DNA of 35,036 nucleotides from Acidobacteriota bacterium (GTDB lineage: Bacteria > Acidobacteriota > Thermoanaerobaculia > Multivoradales > Multivoraceae): NCBI GenBank assembly GCA_021296535.1, contig JAGWAG010000047.1, forward strand, positions 1-35,036, given 5' to 3'. Every line of letters begins with the position of its first letter. Position 1 is the stretch's first letter. The notes under the pieces were generated by a model that saw only the letters and a list, made by a program, of their open reading frames with translations, made no database searches and was not told where the DNA came from. Positions 1 through 7,673 of this stretch are shown here, in pieces. Both the position numbers and the translations under genes were made by a program.

Positions 1-1430
1 TCCGACGACTCCGTGTCGAACTCCCATTCGATCTCGAGTTCCGGTACGCCGGGGCGCCTGAGCCACTGGTCGAAGAACCAGTCGAGTCTCCGGCCCGACA
101 CCTCTTCCATGACCGCGGCAAAGTCGTCCGTGGAGGCGTTCCGGTCGCGGAACCGCTCGTAGTAGGTCCGCATGCCCTTCCAGAACGTGCCGTCGCCGAT
201 CTCGCCGCGCAGCATGTGCAGCACCCACGCCGCCTTCTGGTACACGTTCGGGCTGAGCAGGCGCCGCGGATCGGGCACGGACTCCGGCACGATGACGGAG
301 TCCGGCGCCTGGTCGAGGTACCTGAAGACCCGCTCCCGCGCCGCGTCCATCTGGCCCATGAAGCGCCCGCGGCCGTACGTCCAATCCAGGTAGCAGGCGG
401 TGAGGTAGGTCGCTAAGCCCTCGCTGAGCCAGACGTGGAGCCAGTCGCTCTCGGTCACCGAGTCGCCGAACCACTGATGAGCGATCTCGTGGGCGATCAG
501 GGTCTCGATCCCGTTCTCGCTGTCGATCGCGTCCTCGTCGTAGAACACGTTGCCGGCGTTCTCCAGGCCGCCCCAGCGGGTCGTCGTCTGCACGTTGAAG
601 AGCTTGGTGTAGGGATAGTCGCCCAGCCGACGCTCGAACGTGCCCACAACGCGGGCGGCGGGAGCGAACGCCCGCAGGCCGACATCGCGGTCCTGCGGAT
701 AAACCCAGGTCTCGACCGGCACGCCATCGACCATTGCCTGGCGGTGGCGAACGAACCGCGCGACGCCGACCGCCATCACCTTCGTGGCGACCGGCGCCCG
801 GCTGCGCCACTCGGTCCGGCGCAACCCGTCCCCAAGGTCGACGGCTTCCACGAATGCCCCGGTCGCCACGACCTGGTAGTGCGAAGGCGCCGTGACGACG
901 AAGGCCACGTGCGCCTTGTCCGACGGGTGATCGACCACCGGCAGCCAGTGATGGGCCCGATTCGGCCAGTTGTCGGCGAAGAAGGTCCGCTCGCCGTGCC
1001 GGTTCGTGCCGATCGTGAAGCCGTCGGCGGGGACACCCCGGTAGCGGATCTCGATGCGGCGGCGTTCACCGGCCGCCGCCCCGCGGTCCAGAACCACGAA
1101 GAGCCGGTCGTCCTGCTGCCGGAACCCGAGGGCCTGGCCGGCGAGCGTTACCGAGGAAACGACCATGCCCCCGGCCGGCCGGCCTTCACCGGCCTTCCCG
1201 CCGGCTTCCACGGCGCTCCCTTGCGCCGGATCATCGAGATCGAACACGACCTCGGAAACCGGACGCAGGACCCGGAAGGCGATCAACGCCCGGCCGTCGA
1301 TCTCGTCGTCCTGGTCCGAGAGCGCGAGTTCGAAACGGTAGTCCAGAACGTCGACCGCCGCTCCGGGCAACTGCGCCTGGACGGGCGTCGCCAGAGCCGC
1401 GGCGAGAAGGAGTCGCCGCGTCAAACGCAC
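1..1430 (-). CDS. M1 family metallopeptidase (aminopeptidase), 3' end cut by window
   Basis: Zinc aminopeptidase of family M1, probably removing N-terminal residues from peptides in the periplasm. The reverse-strand frame carries the GAMEN-like exopeptidase motif as WGGLENAGN (Glu about residue 290). The zinc site HEIAHQWFGDS follows (His314, Glu315, His318), and the third ligand Glu337 lies in SEGLATY, giving the family spacing HExxH-x18-E. I place the start at a GTG (1430), which gives a signal peptide (RLTRRLLLAAALATPVQA, Ala-x-Ala cleavage). A second in-frame GTG lies at 1469, and the frame stays open further upstream, so the start is not certain. About 476 codons are present and the C-terminal part continues beyond base 1. 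It lies 127 bp downstream of the aquaporin gene on the same strand. The family is secure; the substrate is unknown. Confidence 0.9.
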   Translation of the reverse strand, partial: MRLTRRLLLAAALATPVQAQLPGAAVDVLDYRFELALSDQDDEIDGRALIAFRVLRPVSEVVFDLDDPAQGSAVEAGGKAGEGRPAGGMVVSSVTLAGQALGFRQQDDRLFVVLDRGAAAGERRRIEIRYRGVPADGFTIGTNRHGERTFFADNWPNRAHHWLPVVDHPSDKAHVAFVVTAPSHYQVVATGAFVEAVDLGDGLRRTEWRSRAPVATKVMAVGVARFVRHRQAMVDGVPVETWVYPQDRDVGLRAFAPAARVVGTFERRLGDYPYTKLFNVQTTTRWGGLENAGNVFYDEDAIDSENGIETLIAHEIAHQWFGDSVTESDWLHVWLSEGLATYLTACYLDWTYGRGRFMGQMDAARERVFRYLDQAPDSVIVPESVPDPRRLLSPNVYQKAAWVLHMLRGEIGDGTFWKGMRTYYERFRDRNASTDDFAAVMEEVSGRRLDWFFDQWLRRPGVPELEIEWEFDTESS

Positions 1431-1496
1431 CGCGACGTGCCCCGGTCGGCGCGCCGTTGCCGGGGTCACGCGCGAACTTCGGTGCCTGGGAACGGT

Positions 1497-1511
1497 CGCC
1501 GCTTCGCGGCG
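1497..1511. other. Perfect hairpin CGCCGC-TTC-GCGGCG between aquaporin and M1 genes
   Basis: A 6-bp perfect stem with a 3-nt loop lies in the gap after the aquaporin stop. The same hairpin recurs at 22996-23010 downstream of the propeller gene. There is no T-run, so it is not a standard intrinsic terminator. It may be a processing or attenuation hairpin. Confidence 0.35.
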
Positions 1512-1557
1512 CCAAGTCCCTCGCGGATCAGAAGATCCGCGGCCGCTGCCGTCAGTC

Positions 1558-2175
1558 TCAGCCCTCGTTGAGGAACTTGTAGACGACTGCCGCCAACGCG
1601 CCGCCAACCAGCGGGCCCACTCCGTAGAGCGCCAGGGTGTTGGCATCGAAGCCACCACCCGTGACCGCCTCCATGACCGCGGGACCGATTCCGACCGCTG
1701 GATTGAGCGCACCACCTGAAACACCGCCGACCATGTAAACGCCGGCCGCAAGTGTAAAGCCGATGGCCAGACCGCCGGCCGGGTTGCCCGACGACCGCGA
1801 GGACATCATGTTCAGCACGACGGTGACAAGAGCGAAGGCGAGCAGCGCCTCAGCCACCATCCCATGCATGAGCGGATGGCCTTCCACCGCCATCGGCGCG
1901 GTGCTTCCGCCCACCAGGTAGTTGTGGACGAGCCAACCAAGACAGGCGCCGACAAGCTGGGCCACCATGTACTTGACCATGTCGGCCACGCCGAGCTTGC
2001 CTCGCATCCATGCGGCCAAGCTCACTGCCGGGTTGAAGTGGGCGCCGGACAGGTGTCCGCCGCTGTAGACCATCACCGCCAACATGAACCCGACGGCAAT
2101 AGGGTTGTTCCCGGTGAGAGCCACCGCCATCATCAGGAACATCGTGCCAATGCACTCCATGAGCAACTTGCGCAT
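1558..2175 (-). CDS. Aquaporin-like MIP family channel with altered second NPA motif
   Basis: Inner-membrane channel of the major intrinsic protein family, 205 aa, about six hydrophobic segments, slightly short for the family (usually 230 or more). The first half-helix motif is HFNPAVSLA (NPA 48-50). The second is ALNPAVGIGPA (NPA 157-159). In classical aquaporins and glycerol facilitators the second NPA is followed by Arg, which forms the aromatic/arginine selectivity filter; here that residue is Val160. This implies an unusual pore whose solute cannot be predicted from sequence. The ATG start is preceded by a strong purine-rich ribosome site (AGGGAGG). It is divergent from the formaldehyde dehydrogenase gene, and the M1 peptidase follows on the same strand. 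Confidence 0.88.
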   Translation of the reverse strand: MRKLLMECIGTMFLMMAVALTGNNPIAVGFMLAVMVYSGGHLSGAHFNPAVSLAAWMRGKLGVADMVKYMVAQLVGACLGWLVHNYLVGGSTAPMAVEGHPLMHGMVAEALLAFALVTVVLNMMSSRSSGNPAGGLAIGFTLAAGVYMVGGVSGGALNPAVGIGPAVMEAVTGGGFDANTLALYGVGPLVGGALAAVVYKFLNEG

Positions 2176-3439
<1,264 letters not shown>

Positions 3440-3447
3440 CTCGCTAG

Positions 3448-3500
3448 GGTTGTTGCGGTGGCACCCGCCTGCGCAGGCTAGCCGCTCTCGAGCAGCAACC
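3448..3500. terminator. Probable bidirectional terminator between convergent genes
   Basis: Outer arms GGTTGTTGC (3448-3456) and GCAGCAACC (3492-3500) pair with one mismatch, and an inner 12-bp palindrome GCCTGCGCAGGC lies at 3467-3478. The position, between the convergent frmA and symporter genes, suits a shared terminator. No long T-run is present, so the mechanism is uncertain. Confidence 0.45.
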
Positions 3501-3566
3501 AAGTGGAGCCATTCAGGGCGTAGCTGACCCAAGGAACCATCCAGGACCGACGGATGGAGAGCCCTG

Positions 3567-5048
3567 TCACATGTCCATGACCGCCGCGATGTCGCGGTCG
3601 AGTTGTGGTGGTTTGGACATGAGGGAGATGCCGAAGAAGAGGGTGAGGGAGACGAGGAGCGAGAGTGCGCCGACATCGATGCCGTACGGCACCGGGAGAC
3701 TGAAGAGCTGAACGCCGAAGTTGATCGCCAGGCTGGTGCCGATCGCGACGTTGGCGGCCGTTGCGGTGGCGCGTTTCCAGTTGAAGCCGATGGCCACCGC
3801 GGGTACCAGGGCCGCGGCGAAGGTGCCCCAGCCGAAGGCGCCGAGCAGGGCGACCATCTCCTGGCCGCTGTAGAGGGCGAAGAGGGACGCGACGACGGCG
3901 ATGATCACGGTCACGATCCGGGCCCACAGCAGCTCGTTCCCGAGCGAGCGGCCGAAGAGGGCGCGCGGAATGTCGTGGACGACGGCCGCGGCGCCGATGT
4001 TCAGGAAGCCGTCCGCGGTCGACATGATCGCGGCGAACAGGCCGGCGAAGACGACTCCCGCGAGGAGCGGATGAGCGAACGCCTGGAGGAACTGCGGCGC
4101 GGCCGCGTCGGCTCCGGGAATCTCCGGGTGGTTTCCCTGGAGCACCAGGGCCCGCATCACCAGCCCGATGCTGATCCAGAGCAGGGCCGAGACCGCGTAG
4201 GCCACGATCGACACCGGCAGAATGCTGCGCGCGTCGCGCACCCGGCGGCACATCATCATCTTCGTGATGACGTGCGGCTGCCCGGCCAGACCGAGGGCGA
4301 AGACGAAGTACCACGAGAGCGAGGTCATCATCCCGGCCGCGCCCCAAGGCCCCATCGACTCCGTGTCGTCGGCCATGATCGTCTCGCTCATGCCGGCGAA
4401 GCCGCCGTCGATCGCCGCGATCGCGGCCAGGAGCACGAGGACCGCCGCCACCATCATGACGAAGCCCTGGATGAGGTCGGTGTAGACCGAGGCGATGATG
4501 CCCCCGGTGACGCAGTAGAAGACGAGCACGGCGCAGGAGAAGGCGACGCAGGCCTCGATGCTGATCGGTCCGAAGCTGCGCTGGAGGATGTCCTGGAGAA
4601 CCGTCGCCATGGCCAGGATCTGGGTTCCCAGGTAGCCCATCACGCCCAGCAGGATGGCGAGCGCCGTGAGTCCGCGGCTCCACTGGCTCCGGTAGCGGGC
4701 CGCCACGGCGTCCGGCAGCGAGATCGAGTCCCGGAGTTCCGCGAACAGCCGCAGCCGCTTGCCGAGCAGGTAGAAGGCGATCACGTAGCCGACCGACGCG
4801 CAGACCACCATCCACAGCGAACTCATGCCCATCCGGTACACGAGCCCCGGGCCGCCGACGAAGCCGAAGCCCGACAGCGTGCTGGAGAACACGGCCAGGG
4901 CGGTGACGATGATGCCCAGATCGCGGCCGGCCATGAAGAAGTCCTTCGTCGACTTCGTACGCCGCAACGCCCACAAACCGACGCCGATGCACACCGCGAG
5001 GTAGGCGCCGATGCAGGCCAGGATGATGCTGTTGCCGCCGCCTTCCAT
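3567..5048 (-). CDS. Sodium:solute symporter (SSS family)
   Basis: Inner-membrane Na+-coupled transporter of the SSS family (the family of ActP, PutP and PanF), 493 aa, about 13 hydrophobic segments. Family features include an N-terminal helix followed by the charged loop RRTKSTKDFFMAGRDLG and then the glycine-rich helix FSSTLSGFGFVGGPGLVYR. Another is the conserved GGIIASVYTDLIQGFVMM segment in the middle. The ATG start abuts the stop codon of the upstream membrane-protein gene, TAG then ATG with no gap, so the two are translationally coupled. The substrate cannot be read from the sequence; carboxylates, amino acids or sugars are all possible. The C-terminus ends in a short polar tail. Confidence 0.9.
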   Translation of the reverse strand: MEGGGNSIILACIGAYLAVCIGVGLWALRRTKSTKDFFMAGRDLGIIVTALAVFSSTLSGFGFVGGPGLVYRMGMSSLWMVVCASVGYVIAFYLLGKRLRLFAELRDSISLPDAVAARYRSQWSRGLTALAILLGVMGYLGTQILAMATVLQDILQRSFGPISIEACVAFSCAVLVFYCVTGGIIASVYTDLIQGFVMMVAAVLVLLAAIAAIDGGFAGMSETIMADDTESMGPWGAAGMMTSLSWYFVFALGLAGQPHVITKMMMCRRVRDARSILPVSIVAYAVSALLWISIGLVMRALVLQGNHPEIPGADAAAPQFLQAFAHPLLAGVVFAGLFAAIMSTADGFLNIGAAAVVHDIPRALFGRSLGNELLWARIVTVIIAVVASLFALYSGQEMVALLGAFGWGTFAAALVPAVAIGFNWKRATATAANVAIGTSLAINFGVQLFSLPVPYGIDVGALSLLVSLTLFFGISLMSKPPQLDRDIAAVMDM

Positions 5049-5633
5049 CTACGCCGCTCCACCCGGGCCGTCGCCGTCCCCGCCGTCCGCTCCGCTGGCC
5101 GCCCCTCGCTCGCGTCGCGACGCGGCGACCAACTGCTCGAACTCCGCCACCTCCTCCTCGCTGATCACCCAGCGGTCGAAGTTCCGCATGTAGAGCACGG
5201 TAAAGACGAGGGGAACCGGCCAGATGCCATAGAGCATCCATGCCGAGGGCCGCGGGAACGACCCGAACAACGTCCGTTCGGCCCCCGGCGCGACGTAGGC
5301 GCGGTAGCTCAGGATGAGCAGCGTGAAGACCAGCGCGAAGAGCGCCAGACCGATCACCAGGGCCGGACCGCTACCCTTCGGCAGTCGACCGCGGCGCCGC
5401 AACCCCAGCGCCATGAAACCCACGAAGAGCGCAATCGACAGGGTGCCGTAGAGCCAGCCCCAGAACACGACGGAGTCGTGGCGCTCGGAGCCGCCGCCCT
5501 GGCGCATCGTCTCGAACTCGGGATGGTCGATGCCGCGGCTGCCGGCCGGCTCGTCCGTCAAGGCGACAGCCAGCACAACCGCACAAAGTGCGACCAGCAC
5601 CGCGAAGACGACAACGGGCACGCGCCCATTCAC
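5049..5633 (-). CDS. Small membrane protein coupled to the sodium:solute symporter
   Basis: Unrecognised membrane protein of about 194 aa. It has an N-terminal hydrophobic segment (VVVFAVLVALCAVVLAVAL), two or three further ones, one of them preceding RRRGRLPKGSG, and another before the motif YMRNFDRWVISEEEVAEFE. It ends in a low-complexity Gly/Ala/Asp tail. Its stop directly abuts the start of the symporter gene. Many SSS transporters are co-transcribed with a small membrane protein (for example the DUF485 or DUF4212 families). I infer a similar accessory role, but the sequence does not obviously match those families. I prefer the GTG at 5633; an ATG at 5726 is in frame but would run through the palindromic repeat at 5723-5795. 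Confidence 0.65.
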   Translation of the reverse strand: MNGRVPVVVFAVLVALCAVVLAVALTDEPAGSRGIDHPEFETMRQGGGSERHDSVVFWGWLYGTLSIALFVGFMALGLRRRGRLPKGSGPALVIGLALFALVFTLLILSYRAYVAPGAERTLFGSFPRPSAWMLYGIWPVPLVFTVLYMRNFDRWVISEEEVAEFEQLVAASRRERGAASGADGGDGDGPGGAA

Positions 5634-5722
5634 GTCAGCATCTCGCACGTCTGCATCTCGATGGCAGCCCGCGGCGGAACTTCGCCCCAGGAGGCAGGGC
5701 AGCGCCTGCGCTGCGCTGACTC

Positions 5723-5795
5723 GCATGGAACTGGCCGCGTACTGGGTGCGCCGGCCTTCTGGCCGGCATCCGCTTCAAGGCGGCCAGTTCCATGC
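5723..5795. repeat. REP-like palindrome nested in a 16-bp perfect inverted repeat
   Basis: The outer arms (5723-5738 and 5780-5795, beginning GCATGGAACTGG) are perfect reverse complements. Inside lies a copy of the dispersed REP-like unit: CTGGGTGCGCCGGCC, then the hairpin GCCGGCC-TTCT-GGCCGGC (5750-5767). It lies between the infC stop and the next gene on the same strand, so it may also end or process the infC transcript. Confidence 0.8.
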
Positions 5796-5820
5796 AAGGC
5801 TGCTCCGCCCTGATTCGGAC

Positions 5821-6348
5821 TCAGTCCTCCTGCGGCGCCGGGTTGAGGATCATCGTCATCTGACGGCCCTCCAGGCCGGACCGGGTCTCCACCTCGCCGA
5901 CACCCTCGATCGCTGAACTCACCTTGTCCAGAATCGCCACGCCGAGTTCCGGCCGGCGGAGCTGACGGTAGCGGAAGAAGATCGTCACCTTGACCTTCTT
6001 GCCCTCGCGCAGGAAGCGCAGCGCGCGGTCCGTCTTGATCTGGTAGTCGTGCGGATCGATCGTCGGCCGGTACTTGACCTCCTTCAGATCGATCGTCGCC
6101 GCCTTCCGCCGCGACTCCTTGTTCTTCTTGTCGCGTTCGAACTTGACCTTGCCCCAGTCCAGAATGCGAACAACGGGCGGATCCGCGTTCGGACCTACTT
6201 CAACGAGATCGAGCCGTGCCGCGTTAGCGCGCGTCTTGGCCTGATCCAGGGCGACGACACCCAGTTGGGTACCGTCTTGATCGATGAGCCGTACCGGGCT
6301 TTTCCGGATCCGGTGGTTGATGCGCGGCTCTTTAGATGGGGGTGCGAT
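5821..6348 (-). CDS. infC: Translation initiation factor IF-3, AUC start codon
   Basis: IF-3 binds the 30S subunit, keeps it apart from 50S and proofreads start codon-tRNA pairing. The 175-aa product contains the IF-3 N-domain start (RINHRIRKSPVRLIDQDG), the lysine/arginine-rich linker (WGKVKFERDKKNKESRRK) and the C-domain ending GRQMTMILNP. There is no in-frame ATG, GTG or TTG at a suitable place. The best start is ATC at 6348, with AGGAG at 6357-6361 and an 8-nt spacer, giving an N-terminus MAPPSKEPRINHRIR. Rare AUU/AUC-type start codons in infC are a known autoregulatory device, because IF-3 itself rejects non-canonical starts. rpmI and rplT, the usual downstream partners, are not next to it here. 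Confidence 0.93.
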   Translation of the reverse strand: MAPPSKEPRINHRIRKSPVRLIDQDGTQLGVVALDQAKTRANAARLDLVEVGPNADPPVVRILDWGKVKFERDKKNKESRRKAATIDLKEVKYRPTIDPHDYQIKTDRALRFLREGKKVKVTIFFRYRQLRRPELGVAILDKVSSAIEGVGEVETRSGLEGRQMTMILNPAPQED

Positions 6349-6361
6349 CTCGAAGACTCCT
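6346..6361 (-). promoter_or_regulatory. infC ribosome-binding site with AUC start
   Basis: AGGAG on the minus strand (6357-6361), an 8-nt spacer, then ATC (6348-6346). The site decides the start codon, because no standard start codon lies in frame at a sensible distance. Confidence 0.75.
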
Positions 6362-6538
6362 GTGTTGACTACCGGGCAATCCTGCTCACCGGCGGGCGGC
6401 TGCCGGCGGACGACTGAGACGAAGAGCTACCTTAGCCTCTCCCCGCCCGTGCACGTGCGCGGATCCAGTCAGTTGAATAGCGGCCGCGGTAACGGCCCTG
6501 ACGCCCTCGCGCTGAGGGCTCACTGACAACGGCTCACG

Positions 6539-7483
6539 TCAACCCACAGCGGCCCTGCGCTCGGGATCCGCCTTCGCCCGGCGCGCGCGCTTCTTCGTCG
6601 TCTTGCCGGCGGCAGCCGTCTTCTTCTTCGACGACCCGGCGGCGCCGGCCTTGCGGGAACCGGTCTTCGACTTGCGGCCGCCCGCAGCGTCGCCGGTCTC
6701 CGTGTCGCCGTTCTTCGAGAGGCTCGCCTTGAGCGCCTCCATCAGGTCGATGATCTGCGCCTGCGGCGCCTCCGTCTCGTCTTCGGCGACTTCGCGGCCG
6801 TCGATCTTGCTCTGGATCGCCTCCCACAGCCGCTTGCGGACCTCGTCCGTGTACTGGTCGGGCTTGAAGTCGTCGGAAGCGATCTGCTCGATCAACTGCA
6901 CCGCGAGCTCGAGTTCGCCCGGCTTGAGTTCGGTTTCCTCGCCCAGCGGCACTTCGTCGAAGGCCTTCAGCTCGTCCTCGTACTTCAGTTGCTGCATCAG
7001 CAGACCCGAGGCGTAGGGCCGCAGCATGACGAGGTACTGCTTGCCGCGCGCGGCGTGCTTGGCCAACGCCGAGCGCCCCGTGGTTCGCATCGCTTTGCTG
7101 AGCAGCCGGTAGGCGCGCTCGCCGCCCTTCTCCGGCCCCAGGTAGTAGGACTTCTCGAAGTAGATCGGCTCGACTTCCGCAAGTGGCACGAACTCGGTGA
7201 TCTCGATTGCCGGCGAGGCCTTCTCCTGCAGCTCCTTGATCTCCTCGTTGCTGAAGGTGACGTACTGGCCCTTGCCGAACTCGTAGCCCTTGATCGTCTC
7301 CTTGCGCTCGACGAGTTCGCCGGTACGGGGGTTCACCAACTGCTGCTTGACCCGCGTGTTGTCGGTCGGGTCGAGCATGTTGAAGCGGACCCCGCCCGAG
7401 GTCTCCGATGTCGAGTAGAGCCTGACGGGGATCGAAACCAAGCCAAACGAGACGGTACCGGTACCAACGGAACGTGCAGGCAT
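6539..7483 (-). CDS. ku: Non-homologous end-joining protein Ku
   Basis: Bacterial Ku forms a homodimeric ring on DNA double-strand ends and recruits LigD. The 314-aa product begins with the family start (MPARSVGTGTVSFGLVSIPVRLYS). It continues through the Ku core (for example VKQQLVNPRTGELVERKE, YYLGPEKGGERAYRLLSKAM, YDEL-like KYEDELKAFDEVP) and ends in a Lys/Ala/Arg-rich tail (about residues 265-314). Such tails are known to bind DNA and aid LigD recruitment in other bacteria. ATG 7483 gives the canonical N-terminus; the upstream extension of the frame is not conserved-looking. It is divergent from ligD across 190 bp. Confidence 0.96.
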   Translation of the reverse strand: MPARSVGTGTVSFGLVSIPVRLYSTSETSGGVRFNMLDPTDNTRVKQQLVNPRTGELVERKETIKGYEFGKGQYVTFSNEEIKELQEKASPAIEITEFVPLAEVEPIYFEKSYYLGPEKGGERAYRLLSKAMRTTGRSALAKHAARGKQYLVMLRPYASGLLMQQLKYEDELKAFDEVPLGEETELKPGELELAVQLIEQIASDDFKPDQYTDEVRKRLWEAIQSKIDGREVAEDETEAPQAQIIDLMEALKASLSKNGDTETGDAAGGRKSKTGSRKAGAAGSSKKKTAAAGKTTKKRARRAKADPERRAAVG

Positions 7484-7673
7484 AGGCGGCAAATCATAGC
7501 ACCGAAAGCGGTTCGGCGGTTCTACCGCAAGGTGCGTGCGCGGCAGAAGATTCGGAAGCCGGCGCTTCCGCGCCGAATGCACCCAGTTCTTCCGCGCACG
7601 CTGCGGGCTCCGTTGACACGAACGGACGGCGGCTCCTCGGAGAGACCCACCAGGTTCTGGGAGAATGCTGCGG
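7484..7673. promoter_or_regulatory. Divergent ku / ligD intergenic region
   Basis: This region must carry the promoters of both end-joining genes. It contains an inverted repeat, GGAAGC-CGGC-GCTTCC (7554-7569), flanked by ATTCGG and CCGAAT, which could be an operator shared by the two genes. A TTGACA hexamer lies at 7613-7618 facing ligD, but I see no matching -10 box. Confidence 0.35.

Noticed and set aside
3603-5813. A 736-codon open frame on the plus strand opposite the symporter
   Set aside because: It is rich in Arg, Glu, Asp and His with no domain pattern, and lies antisense to a clear membrane transporter. High G+C keeps the opposite frame free of stops.
7613-7618. TTGACA as the ligD promoter
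   Set aside because: No -10-like hexamer lies 16-18 nt downstream, so it is only noted within the intergenic entry.
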